From positions 1 through 45,191 of the forward strand of contig JAUIFJ010000028.1 in NCBI GenBank assembly GCA_030429345.1: a DNA stretch of 45,191 bases, given 5' to 3'. Below are positions 34,859 through 43,322 of this stretch, one piece after another. Origin of the DNA: a bacterium. Lineage in GTDB: Bacteria > CAIWAD01. How positions within the stretch are numbered: position 1 is the stretch's first letter; each line of letters begins with the position of its first letter. A program made the translations under genes and the position numbers. The notes below the pieces were generated by a model, which was given only the letters and a program-made list of their open reading frames with translations, was not told the origin of the DNA and ran no database searches.

Positions 34859-36517
34859 ATGAGCAGGCGGGCGGAGCACATCGAGACTGCGATCGCGTAT
34901 CACGAGCGTACGGAGCACCGCTTTCCAAATCGCTATGCGGCCTCTCTCGGCTATATGGACTGGGCCATGCAGCCCGACCCCTTTCGCGAGTATCACGGCA
35001 GCCGGCGCATCGAGCTTCCCCTTTGCGAGCCGCAAAAGGACACGGACCCGAGCTGGGCGGAACTCCGGTCGCAGAATCCGCAGGCAGCTGAAACTCTGAG
35101 CCTGGCATCGCTGGCGGACTTGTTGTACCACTCCATGGCGATCTCGGCCTGGAAGCGTGCCGGGAACTCCGCGTGGGCGCTGCGCTGCAATCCATCAAGC
35201 GGCAACCTGCATCCCACGGAAGGCTATCTGCTGACAGGCCCGGTGGAGGGGCTGTCGGAGCAGCCGGCCCTCTTCCACTATGCGCCTTCGCAGCATGCCC
35301 TGGAGCTCAGGCGCAGCCTCGACCCATGCGTGTACGCCGAACTGGCGAAGCAGCTGCCGGCCGGCGCTTTCCTGTTCGGACTTTCCAGTATTGTCTGGCG
35401 CGAAGCCTGGAAGTACGGCGAGCGCGCCTTTCGCTACTGCATGCAGGATGTGGGACACGCCATGCAGGCCATTGCCGTCGCCGCGCGCATCCTGGGCTGG
35501 CGTGTGCGACGCGTGGAAGGGCTGGACGCCATGACGCTGGACCGGCTGCTGGCCCTGGAGGCCAATAGCGGGCCGGAGGCAGAGCATGCCGATCTGCTTC
35601 TTGCGGTGGAAACCGTCCCCACTGCCACCCAGGGACCGCTGGAGCTTGCCCTGCCGGAATCCTTGCTGACCGGGCTGTGCCCGCCGGCCGTGGGGAAGCC
35701 CAACGCCCTTTCCGCGGAGCACAAGGACTGGCCGGTGGTGGCAGAAGTGGAAGAAGCGACACGGGACCAGGGCGAGTCACACGGGGATGTCGACCTTGAT
35801 CGTGAAAACAGCGCAGGCTTTGCGCCATCGACTTCCTTGCCGTCCTCGCCTTCGGCGCGCAGGCTTGTGCGCCAGCGGCGCAGCGCGGTGGCCTTCGACG
35901 GAGGCAGCGAGATTCGCCCTGAGCAGCTCTATGCCATGCTGCGCACGCTCTTGCCGGCGCTGACGCCTTCCTTGTGGACGGCTTTTCCGCAGCGGCAGCG
36001 CGTGCATCCGGTGGTCTACCTGCATCGGATCGATGACCTGGAGCCCGGCCTGGCGATTCTTGTGCGTGATCCATCGGCCGGGCCCGCACTGCGCGCGGCG
36101 ATCACGGAGGCCAGGGAGTGGTCCAAACTTCCCGGATGTCCTGAGGACCTGCCTTTCTATCGTCTCACAAGCGGGGAGGTGCAGGAAGCCGGCCGCGCGG
36201 TCCACTGCCACCAGGATATCGGCGCGGACGGCGCGCTGGTGGTTTCGATGCTCGGCGCCTTCGACGGGGAGCTGCAGGAATTCGGAGCCGCCGCCTGGCG
36301 CTATCTGCACTGGGAGGCGGGCGCGATCGGCCAGCTGCTGTATCTCGAAGCGGAGGCCATCGAGCGCTCGGCGACCGGGATCGGCTGTTTTTTCGACCAG
36401 GCCGTACACAAACTACTTGGACTGCAGGATGGCAGCTTCCGCATGCTCTACGGTACGGCCGTCGGCAAGGCGGTGTCGGACCCCCGCGTGCAGACGCTGC
36501 CGGCCTACCAGCGCTGA
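34859..36517 (+). CDS. SagB/ThcOx-type oxidoreductase with two nitroreductase-like domains
   Basis: This 552-residue protein has two tandem FMN-dependent nitroreductase-like domains (about 60-270 and 320-550). The first has LRCNPSSGNLHPTEGYLLTG, the SagB flavin and active-site signature (SSGxLHP), and FRYCMQDVGHAMQAIAVAAR. The second repeats a weaker version (RRLVRQRRSAVAFDG, WEAGAIGQLLYLEAEAIERS and a DQAVHKLLG end). SagB-like enzymes oxidise azolines in thiazole/oxazole peptides, but no cyclodehydratase (YcaO) or precursor peptide is near. It may instead act on another small molecule. Confidence 0.88.
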   Translation: MSRRAEHIETAIAYHERTEHRFPNRYAASLGYMDWAMQPDPFREYHGSRRIELPLCEPQKDTDPSWAELRSQNPQAAETLSLASLADLLYHSMAISAWKRAGNSAWALRCNPSSGNLHPTEGYLLTGPVEGLSEQPALFHYAPSQHALELRRSLDPCVYAELAKQLPAGAFLFGLSSIVWREAWKYGERAFRYCMQDVGHAMQAIAVAARILGWRVRRVEGLDAMTLDRLLALEANSGPEAEHADLLLAVETVPTATQGPLELALPESLLTGLCPPAVGKPNALSAEHKDWPVVAEVEEATRDQGESHGDVDLDRENSAGFAPSTSLPSSPSARRLVRQRRSAVAFDGGSEIRPEQLYAMLRTLLPALTPSLWTAFPQRQRVHPVVYLHRIDDLEPGLAILVRDPSAGPALRAAITEAREWSKLPGCPEDLPFYRLTSGEVQEAGRAVHCHQDIGADGALVVSMLGAFDGELQEFGAAAWRYLHWEAGAIGQLLYLEAEAIERSATGIGCFFDQAVHKLLGLQDGSFRMLYGTAVGKAVSDPRVQTLPAYQR

Positions 36518-36563
36518 TCCGGTTCAGCGTCGGAACACTACTGTAGACGAGGAAAGGTCGACG

Positions 36564-37061
36564 ATGGAATCGATCGAGTTGATCCGCGGCAACCTGAAGA
36601 AGAGCCGCGAGATGGCCCTGGCGCGCATCGAGGAGATGCGCGATCACGCCCTTGTGTTTCCGACGCCGCGTGGCGGAGCGCACACCCTGTGGATGCTGGG
36701 ACACCTGGCCTACATCGAGGGCCTCGTGATCCACCAGTTCATGCTCGGGCAGGCCAACCCCCTGGCCGAATGGGAAGAGCCCTTCGACGGAGCGGATGTC
36801 TCCGCTGATCCGGCGATCTACCCGGATTTCGACGAGGTGCTCAAGACCTGCCGGTCGATGCGCGGGCAGACGATTGCGCTGATCGATTCGCTCGTCGAAG
36901 CCGACCTGGACCGCGAGAGCGTCCAGTGCCCCGCGGGACACGAGGAGACCTTCGGAACCTATCGTCACTGCCTGCAGTTCGTCGCCGACCACTGGTACAT
37001 GCACCGCGGCCAGCTCGCCGACGCCCGCCGGGCCGCCGGCATCGATCGGATGTGGATGTGA
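36564..37061 (+). CDS. DinB/DUF664-type four-helix metal-binding protein
   Basis: This 165-residue protein shows HTLWMLGHLAYIEGLVIHQF (helix 2 with a metal His) and HCLQFVADHWYMHRGQLADA, whose HxxxH pair completes the DinB metal site. Similar proteins include thiol-S-transferases such as bacillithiol transferases, but the substrate here is unknown. AGGAAAGG precedes the ATG. Its TGA overlaps the next ATG (TGATG), so the TPR protein is translationally coupled. Confidence 0.87.
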   Translation: MESIELIRGNLKKSREMALARIEEMRDHALVFPTPRGGAHTLWMLGHLAYIEGLVIHQFMLGQANPLAEWEEPFDGADVSADPAIYPDFDEVLKTCRSMRGQTIALIDSLVEADLDRESVQCPAGHEETFGTYRHCLQFVADHWYMHRGQLADARRAAGIDRMWM

Positions 37062-38557
37062 TGCACCGACGCCTGCGCCATTCCGCACACCTGCTGTTGC
37101 TCTTTGCCCTGCTAGGAGTTATGACGAGTTCCTGCAGCAGCTTCCGTACCGGAGGCAGATGGAGCGGGAGTGCCATCGATACCGCATCGGCGGTCGACCA
37201 GCTGCTTGACGGAAGGGCCTTCCAGCGTCAGGGCAGGCTGGCCGAAGCGCTGGCCTGTTACACGAAGGCCCTGGAGATCGATCCCGGGATGGCGCCTGCC
37301 TGGATCGATCGCGGCATGCTGCAGAAAAGCATGGGCCGTTTCTTCGAAGCACTGCAGGACTTCGAACACGCCTTCCAATCGGATTCGACGAGCAATGAAG
37401 CCTTGCTCCACCGCGGAGTAGTGTTCGGTCAGATGGGCCAGCTGGAGAAGGCAATCGCCGAGTTCAACAGGGCCCTTCAAACGGACCCGGAGGACGCAAC
37501 CCCCTACTATTATCGTGCGCAAGCTCAGCTGCAGCTGGGCGATCACGGGCAGGCAATCAGAGACCTGGATCGAGCCATAGAGTTAGCCCCTCTTCGAGCC
37601 GCCAGCTACAATCTTCGCGGATTGGCGCACAGGGCTGCAGGTGATCTGCAAGGGAGTCGATTGGATTTCCGCCGGGCTGCCGACCTGGACAGTACCCTGG
37701 TGAATGCCTTGCACAATCTGGGAGAGCTCTGCCTGGCCCTGGGAGACCCTGTTGGAGCGGAGCGCGAATTCTCCAAGGTGATCGATACAACGCTTCCAAT
37801 GCTTGAACAGGCGAAGAGCCTTCCCGGATTCCGCCTGCATCACGGCTACAAAGCGAACCTGGGTCCCGGCAGCAGCCCGGCGGCTATCCTCTTCGCGCAG
37901 CGTGTGACGACCTTCGTTGCCCGTGGGCGCCTCTACAGGGACCAGGGTCGTCTGGACCTGGCCATGGCGGATTTCAATTCCGCCCTCGAGCTGGACCCGA
38001 CGCATACGGAAGCCTATTCCAACCGTTCCAGCGGCCATCTGCAAAGGGGGCAGGTCAGGGAGGCCCTGGACGATATCGAGCAGGTGCTCGAACGCGAGCC
38101 GGACAATGGCTATGCGCTGGGTCTCAGCGGATACATCAAGAGCACCTTGGGGCGCAACCGGGAGGCCCTGTCGGAACTCAGTCGGGCCATCGACAGGAAT
38201 CCGCAGGATTCCTACTCTCTCAATAACCGGGCATGTACGAACATGGCCCTCGGGGACACACTGGCAGCATTCAAGGATGCGCATCGGGCCATTGGGTTGG
38301 ACAGGACTCAATCTGCGTATGTACATACCCTGGGGGAACTGCACCAGCAGGTGGGGGCCTTCGAGAGTGCCATTGCCGCCTATACGCAAGCCATCGCCCT
38401 GGAACCGAAACGGGCAGTGAGCTACTTCCATCGTGCGGAATGCCATCTGCAATTGGGCCGGGCGGGACTGGCAGCCGTGGATTACAGGAAAGCCATTGTC
38501 GCGGATCCCGCCCTGCGGGACGATGAATTCGAAGAAGGCCTGCGTTCCGGCAGATAA
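37061..38557 (+). CDS. Exported TPR-repeat protein, possible lipoprotein
   Basis: This is a 498-residue protein. An N-terminal hydrophobic segment ends LLGVMTSSC (Cys25), a weak lipobox. The rest is TPR repeats of about 34 residues: for example LAEALACYTKALEIDPGMAP, LEKAIAEFNRALQTDPEDAT, LDLAMADFNSALELDPTHTE and FESAIAAYTQAIALEPKRAV, about ten or more units with a less regular stretch near 235-280. TPR scaffolds mediate protein contacts; no enzymatic domain is present. Codon use is less G+C-biased than in its neighbours. Confidence 0.88.
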   Translation: MHRRLRHSAHLLLLFALLGVMTSSCSSFRTGGRWSGSAIDTASAVDQLLDGRAFQRQGRLAEALACYTKALEIDPGMAPAWIDRGMLQKSMGRFFEALQDFEHAFQSDSTSNEALLHRGVVFGQMGQLEKAIAEFNRALQTDPEDATPYYYRAQAQLQLGDHGQAIRDLDRAIELAPLRAASYNLRGLAHRAAGDLQGSRLDFRRAADLDSTLVNALHNLGELCLALGDPVGAEREFSKVIDTTLPMLEQAKSLPGFRLHHGYKANLGPGSSPAAILFAQRVTTFVARGRLYRDQGRLDLAMADFNSALELDPTHTEAYSNRSSGHLQRGQVREALDDIEQVLEREPDNGYALGLSGYIKSTLGRNREALSELSRAIDRNPQDSYSLNNRACTNMALGDTLAAFKDAHRAIGLDRTQSAYVHTLGELHQQVGAFESAIAAYTQAIALEPKRAVSYFHRAECHLQLGRAGLAAVDYRKAIVADPALRDDEFEEGLRSGR

Positions 38558-38635
38558 TCCCTCCTCGGCCTTGCGGACTGTGCGAGGCCTGTGCGGCGGC
38601 ACAAGGTGTAAACTGAGGTCAGAGGCGCCTGATTG

Positions 38636-39583
38636 ATGACTATGAACAGCCCCCCCTTCTGGCTTCGCAATCCCCACATCCAGACAGTACTCCCTTCAAC
38701 GCTGCGGAAGGTCGTGGGCCTGTCCTACACGCGCGAGCGCATCGAGACGCCAGACGGCGATTTCCTGGACCTGGACTGGTCCCGCGCCGAAGGCCGGAGC
38801 CTGGCGATTCTGTCTCACGGGCTGGAGGGCAACAGCCACCGGCCCTATGTGAAGGGCATGGTCAAAGCCCTCAACGGCATTGGCGTGGACGGCTGCGCCT
38901 GGAACTACCGGGCCTGCAGCGGCGAGACGAACCGCCTGCTGCGCATGTACCACAACGGCAGCACGGGAGACCTGGACACGGTGATCCGCCATGCGATCGG
39001 CCTTGGCTACGAGCGAATCGTGCTGGTGGGCTTCAGCATGGGCGGGAACCTGAGTCTTTTGTATCTCGGCCAGCAGGGGGAAGAGCTGCACTTGCAGGTG
39101 AAAGGGGCCGTCGCCTTTTCCGCGCCTCTCGACCTGGCGGATTCCGCGGAGCGGCTTGCCCGTCCGCTCAACACGGTCTACATGCAGCGCTTCCTGCGCA
39201 AGCTGCATGCCAAGATCCGCGTCAAGATGGAGCGCTTTCCGGGACAGATCGATGACAGGGGCTATCAGCGCATTCGCGATTTCAAGGCCTTCGACGACCG
39301 CTACACGGCGCCGATCCACGGTTTCGCTGACGCCGGGGACTACTGGGAGAAATGCAGCAGCCGCCCCTGGCTGTCACACATCCGCGTGCCGACGCTGATC
39401 GTGAATGCGGCGGACGATCCCTTCCTGGGGCCGAAGTGCCTGTCGATGGAGGAGGAGAACCCCTGTGTGAGTCTCGAAGTGCCGGAGTGGGGCGGACACA
39501 TCGGCTTCATGCTCGAGAGGCCGAACGGACGCTATGCCTCGGAATTGCGGGCGGTGCAGTTTCTGCGCGAGATTCTTTCCTAA
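38636..39583 (+). CDS. YheT-type alpha/beta hydrolase
   Basis: This 315-residue hydrolase shows FWLRNPHIQTVLPS at the N terminus, which marks the YheT/ABHD1-3 group. The lid-to-core sequence includes LSHGLEGNSHRPYVKGMVKA (oxyanion loop), LVGFSMGGNLSLLYLG (nucleophile Ser in GFSMGG), NAADDPFLGP with the acid Asp, and WGGHIGFML with the catalytic His. ATG 38636 or 38642 are both possible. Probably an esterase of lipid or small substrates. Confidence 0.93.
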   Translation: MTMNSPPFWLRNPHIQTVLPSTLRKVVGLSYTRERIETPDGDFLDLDWSRAEGRSLAILSHGLEGNSHRPYVKGMVKALNGIGVDGCAWNYRACSGETNRLLRMYHNGSTGDLDTVIRHAIGLGYERIVLVGFSMGGNLSLLYLGQQGEELHLQVKGAVAFSAPLDLADSAERLARPLNTVYMQRFLRKLHAKIRVKMERFPGQIDDRGYQRIRDFKAFDDRYTAPIHGFADAGDYWEKCSSRPWLSHIRVPTLIVNAADDPFLGPKCLSMEEENPCVSLEVPEWGGHIGFMLERPNGRYASELRAVQFLREILS

Positions 39584-39585
39584 GG

Positions 39586-39622
39586 GTCGATCATCACGCG
39601 GAATTCGATTTCCGCGATCGAC
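39586..39622. terminator. Inverted-repeat structure between convergent genes
   Basis: GTCGATC, then GCGGAA-TTCGAT-TTCCGC, then GATCGAC form a two-part hairpin with an outer seven-pair stem and a five-base bulge. It starts right after the yheT-like stop and lies before the end of the zinc hydrolase gene on the other strand. A T tract is lacking, so it may be a terminator of a non-standard kind. Confidence 0.45.
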
Positions 39623-39634
39623 ACGCATGCAGCG

Positions 39635-40765
39635 CTACGGTACCGGCATGAGATACGGTCCGCAGCCCTCTTCCAGCAGCACGGTTCCTTCCGGAAAACC
39701 CGAGATGTACAAGGGCGCTTCCGGGTGCATCATCGAATAGCTGCCGATCAGCTCGCGGCAGGCGGCGATGTGGCGCCAGACACGCTGGCGGAAAGGAATG
39801 CCCTCTTCAGGGTAGTGGACGCGGTTCATGCCGATCTCGCCGGCGTCGTGGTAGCAGGGATCGTCCCCGGAGAGCAGCACCGCCTCGCTGGTTTTCCCGC
39901 GCAGCCGTCCCTGGATCACATTGGCCGTTTCCAGCAGGGTGGCGTATAGCGGCGCGCAGTGGTCGCCCAGTTCCCGGTGGCTCAGGCCGTGCAGGTTCTT
40001 CGGCGAGGGCTCCAGGTTGTAGTCCAGCCCTTCCATGGCCAGGTTGAAGACGGCCATCCCGGCGATGTCGCTGGCGTGTTCGTGCGCCACCACCGCGTTG
40101 ACCACCGGGTACTCGATGGAGGCCTCGTGGATGTCGATCAGCAGCTTGATGTCCTCGCTGTCGACCAGGTGGCGGATCGCCCAGGCGACGCGCTCCGTGT
40201 GCGTGCCCTCGCGGCGTCCCGGAAAGCAGCGGTTGAGGTTCCGTGTCTCGTTTCCGGAAAGCGACTGCCCGCTGGGGTGATGCACGGTGATCTCCGGATC
40301 GGGCCACTGGTCGAGGGGATTGCTTAGCCGGCTGCCCATGCGGAAACGGCGCTCGCCGCCCTCGCGGTCCGGCAGGTGGAAGAACTGCGGGTGGGCTTCC
40401 TGGGGCTCGGTCTGGCTGAAGGCGCTGTGGTTGGCCTGGGGGATCACCCACAGCCGGCCGTGCGACACCTGCAGGTTCTCCACGAGCAGCACGGCCGCCA
40501 GGAAGGCCGCCGGCTCGTTGGGATGCGTTCCGCCAAGGACCAGGACATCCCCGCCTGTCGTGTCCGCTCCGGCGAGCAGGTATACCTCCGTGTCGCCCCG
40601 GGTGCCTTCCAGCTCGGGCATCCACTCCGAGAGGCGGCGCTGCTCTGTCACACCGGGGCCGGCCACGATGGCGTCGGGCCGATGCTGCAGCAGGAAATCC
40701 CGCGCGGTCAGCGCGCAGATCAGCAGGCTGAGGGCAAGCAGGATCCAGGGATGGAAGCGCTTCAC
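39635..40765 (-). CDS. Membrane-anchored succinylglutamate desuccinylase/aspartoacylase-type zinc hydrolase
   Basis: This 376-residue M14-like hydrolase has an N-terminal anchor (about 7-25). Zinc ligands are visible in GGTHPNEPAA (His81, Glu84) and LLIDIHEAS (His213), and RNLNRCFPG carries the substrate-binding Arg179 of the AspA/AstE group. The anchor implies that the catalytic domain is outside the cytoplasm. The nearby gamma-glutamyltransferase and PgsW-like genes point to amide bonds of glutamyl compounds as substrate (inference). GTG 40765, seven bases after AGGAAGG, is preferred to GTG 40774. Confidence 0.85.
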   Translation of the reverse strand: MKRFHPWILLALSLLICALTARDFLLQHRPDAIVAGPGVTEQRRLSEWMPELEGTRGDTEVYLLAGADTTGGDVLVLGGTHPNEPAAFLAAVLLVENLQVSHGRLWVIPQANHSAFSQTEPQEAHPQFFHLPDREGGERRFRMGSRLSNPLDQWPDPEITVHHPSGQSLSGNETRNLNRCFPGRREGTHTERVAWAIRHLVDSEDIKLLIDIHEASIEYPVVNAVVAHEHASDIAGMAVFNLAMEGLDYNLEPSPKNLHGLSHRELGDHCAPLYATLLETANVIQGRLRGKTSEAVLLSGDDPCYHDAGEIGMNRVHYPEEGIPFRQRVWRHIAACRELIGSYSMMHPEAPLYISGFPEGTVLLEEGCGPYLMPVP

Positions 40766-40778
40766 GGGGACCACCTTC

Positions 40779-40925
40779 CTACTTGATCAGCAGTACGCGC
40801 AGGAGCACGGGAATCAGCACCAGGGCCGCCACCAGTTGGGCGCGCCCCTTTTTCTCGCGGAAGAGATTGTCGATGATCAGCGCGCACAGCGCCAGGCACA
40901 TGGCCCAGTAGATCCAGAACAGCAT
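40779..40925 (-). CDS. 48-residue two-helix membrane protein
   Basis: This small gene encodes MLFWIYWAMCLALCALIIDN at the start, a basic loop LFREKKGRAQ and a second hydrophobic helix ending VLLRVLLIK. Two membrane segments flank a charged turn. GGAGGAG sits eight bases before the ATG, a strong signal for such a small gene. It lies three bases after the DctM-like permease stop and 13 bases before the zinc hydrolase GTG. It may be a small partner of the permease, replacing the missing DctQ subunit (inference). Confidence 0.75.
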   Translation of the reverse strand: MLFWIYWAMCLALCALIIDNLFREKKGRAQLVAALVLIPVLLRVLLIK

Positions 40926-40928
40926 GGA

Positions 40929-42236
40929 TCACACTCCTCCAAACAAGCCGGCAAAGAAGCCGCTCAGCGGTTCCGCGAAGAGGATCACCACCAACGCCCA
41001 GGCCGCCAGAAGCGCTGCCGGCAGCAGGCAGTGGCGCAGCACCTTCAGGTAGTTGGGCTCGCCGACCACCTGGGCGGCGAAGATGCCGGAAAGCGCCGTC
41101 GGCGGCATCAGGTCGCCCAGCGAGGCCATCATCGAGAGCCCCGCGCCGACCCAGATCTCCGGACGGCCCAGCAGGGCCAGCAGGAAGGGCACACCGAGCA
41201 CGCTGGCGCTACCGAAGGCGCTGACAGCTCCGAAGAGCGGCATCGAGACCGTGATGCCTGCGAAGAGCAGCCAGTCGGGCAACTGCAGGCAGGCGATCAC
41301 CAGTTCGCCGCGCATGCCGCCCAGGGTCATCACCTGGATGAAACAGCCGACGCCGACCAGGATCGCCATCACCGGCAGGGCCTGGTGCGTGGCGCCGCGG
41401 GCCGCGCGGAGCAGGCGCACGCGATCGCCGCTGACCAGGGCGACCACGCTGCCGAGCACAAAGGTCAGCGGCAGGCCGATGGAGGGCCAGACGCCGGGGA
41501 AGAGGCGCGGGCCGCTCATCAGCGCGAGCACGACCAGCAACGGCAGCAGCAGCTTGACGCCGTGACGCTGCCAGGGGCCGTCGTCGAGCTCGGCCAGCAC
41601 AGGTGTCACATCCACGCCGCGCAGGCTCGGATACGCCAGCCACAGGCTGCTGAGCACCAGGGTCGGTATACACAGCAGCAGCAGAGGAAGCGTGAAGCCG
41701 ATGTAGGGCATGTCCACGCCGCCGCCGATGATCATCACCGGCAGGTTGATCGGCGGAGCGACCATGCCGATGATCGCCGCGATGGCGATGAAGGCGCCGA
41801 CCCGCCGCCGGTCCATGCCCAGCTTGATCAGCGGCACGCTGGCAATGGCGCCGGTGGTGAGCACACTGGCCGTCGTGAGACCGGTCAGCAGCCCGGGGAA
41901 GGCGACAAAGGCCGCCAGCAGGATCGAGAGCCAGAAGGGGCTGCGCCCCAGGTGCCGCAGGATGCGCAGGTTGAGCGCGCTCAACAAGCCGCTGTCCTCG
42001 ATGCACTTCATGAAGAAGATCGCCGAGGCCATGATCAGCATGGGGTCGATGTATACGAAGGCGCCCTCGACCAGGTGGCGCAACAGGCCGCGGCCCTCGC
42101 CGGCCCAGAGCGGCGTGCCGCCCAGCAGCCCGCCCAGCAGGGCCGAGGCGGCCAGGCCGATGCCGATCGGCCATTTCCAGCGGAAGCTCACGAAGGCGAA
42201 GAAGGCCACCATCAGGCCCAGGATCCACAGGCTCAC
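40929..42236 (-). CDS. DctM-like (TRAP large subunit/ion transporter superfamily) permease
   Basis: This 435-residue protein has about twelve membrane segments. Characteristic loops are PGLLTGLTTASVLTTGAIAS, IGMVAPPINLPVMIIGGGVD and the second-half counterpart MASLGDLMPPTALSGIFAAQ, which mirror the two PP-containing hairpins of DctM. The usual DctP solute-binding protein and full DctQ subunit are not encoded nearby. GTG 42236 overlaps the PgsW-like stop, so transport is coupled to that protein. Confidence 0.85.
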   Translation of the reverse strand: MSLWILGLMVAFFAFVSFRWKWPIGIGLAASALLGGLLGGTPLWAGEGRGLLRHLVEGAFVYIDPMLIMASAIFFMKCIEDSGLLSALNLRILRHLGRSPFWLSILLAAFVAFPGLLTGLTTASVLTTGAIASVPLIKLGMDRRRVGAFIAIAAIIGMVAPPINLPVMIIGGGVDMPYIGFTLPLLLLCIPTLVLSSLWLAYPSLRGVDVTPVLAELDDGPWQRHGVKLLLPLLVVLALMSGPRLFPGVWPSIGLPLTFVLGSVVALVSGDRVRLLRAARGATHQALPVMAILVGVGCFIQVMTLGGMRGELVIACLQLPDWLLFAGITVSMPLFGAVSAFGSASVLGVPFLLALLGRPEIWVGAGLSMMASLGDLMPPTALSGIFAAQVVGEPNYLKVLRHCLLPAALLAAWALVVILFAEPLSGFFAGLFGGV

Positions 42237-43204
42237 GGACGGTCCTCCAGGAAGGCCGGGGAACGCAGTTCCCTGGGCGGGTGGGGCAGGCCCCAGTCCT
42301 CGGTCAGGTCGTGCACGGCCTGGAACTGGATCACGGGCAGGCCCTTCATCAGGTAGTACTGCAGCAGCCCTGTCACACCGTCGCTGTCCTCCAGGCCTTC
42401 GGCCAGCAGGCGCTCGTTCTCGCCCATCAGGCCTGGATCGGCCAGGCGGCCGAAATGGTTGCTGCCGATCGCCGCGTGTCCGCCGCCCACATTGATGTAG
42501 GCCGCCAGGTTGCGCCAGCGGCCGAAGGCCTGGCGGCGCAGGTCGACGGCCTGGCTCAGCGTGCCCGGGTGGACGGCGCGGGGTTCGCCCTTCATCAGGC
42601 GCTCAAGGGCGTATACCTTCTCGAAGGGCAGGCCGCTGAAGCGGTCATTGGAGCCGCCGGGCGTGAACCACAGGCTGCGCCGCGAGAGCAGCCCTTCCTG
42701 GTGGAGGTGTCGTTCCATTTCCGGCCAGCTGGCGCCGGCCTCGGTGGCGCCCCAGCTCGAGCTGCCGTAGCTGCTGACCGCCTTCCATTCGATGCCGCCG
42801 GCCTGCAGCACCATCAGCACCGCCAGGTCGAGGGCCGGGAAGGAGCCGGTCATCGTCACGGCCACCGTATCCCCGCGTGCCACGCGGGCGCTGTCGAGCA
42901 GCGCGGCGATCACGCGGCACCAGCCGCTCTGGCAGGTGCTCTGCTTGCTTGAGAGGCTGCCCAGGGTCGTCGTCCAGGGGCCGTCCTCGCTGCCGATCAG
43001 TCCGCTGCCGCTGGGGTCCTTTGTCGAATCCGGCGCTTCCCTGCCGAAACGCATCTCGCGGATCGAACGGGCGGCGCGCAGCCAGTCGTCCTCGGCGCGG
43101 GCCAACTCCCCGGGCGTGATCGCCGGCAGCGCGCCCGCCAGCAGCACCAGTCCAAGCAGAAGGCCAAGGATCCAGTTCCTGCCACCGGGAAAACGGTGGA
43201 TCAC
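42233..43204 (-). CDS. PgsW-like 'poly-gamma-glutamate system' protein
   Basis: The protein is 323 residues from GTG 43204; a TTG at 43264 in the same frame is an alternative. The N-terminal membrane anchor is WILGLLLGLVLLAGALP. The core GDTVAVTMTGSFPALDLAVL, SSYGSSSWGATEAGASWPEM and YINVGGGHAAIGSN recalls the family called poly-gamma-glutamate system protein (PgsW), usually encoded beside CapB/CapC synthesis genes. Here neither CapB nor CapC is seen; instead the partners are a gamma-glutamyltransferase, a permease and a zinc hydrolase. The biochemical role of the family is not known to me. Confidence 0.75.
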   Translation of the reverse strand: MIHRFPGGRNWILGLLLGLVLLAGALPAITPGELARAEDDWLRAARSIREMRFGREAPDSTKDPSGSGLIGSEDGPWTTTLGSLSSKQSTCQSGWCRVIAALLDSARVARGDTVAVTMTGSFPALDLAVLMVLQAGGIEWKAVSSYGSSSWGATEAGASWPEMERHLHQEGLLSRRSLWFTPGGSNDRFSGLPFEKVYALERLMKGEPRAVHPGTLSQAVDLRRQAFGRWRNLAAYINVGGGHAAIGSNHFGRLADPGLMGENERLLAEGLEDSDGVTGLLQYYLMKGLPVIQFQAVHDLTEDWGLPHPPRELRSPAFLEDRP

Positions 43205-43288
43205 ATAAGAAACCGGGAGTCTCCTCGTCCTGGTCTTCGCGCTGTCTACAATCACCGTATCCAATCCACTTTCACCCGATTACATGAC

Positions 43289-43318
43289 TTTCTGTGCCTC
43301 TGCGTCCCTGCGTGAGAC
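43289..43318 (-). repeat. Dispersed repeat, inverted copy
   Basis: Reverse complement reads TCTCACGCAGGGACGCAGAG then GCACAGAAAG, the same class as the element at 27228-27260. It lies between the gamma-glutamyltransferase stop and the PgsW-like gene. Confidence 0.6.
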
Positions 43319-43322
43319 AAAT

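Noticed and set aside
40287-42356. 689-codon plus-strand reading frame
   Set aside because: It is antisense to the DctM-like permease and neighbours; Gln/His/Arg-rich composition marks a G+C-driven shadow.
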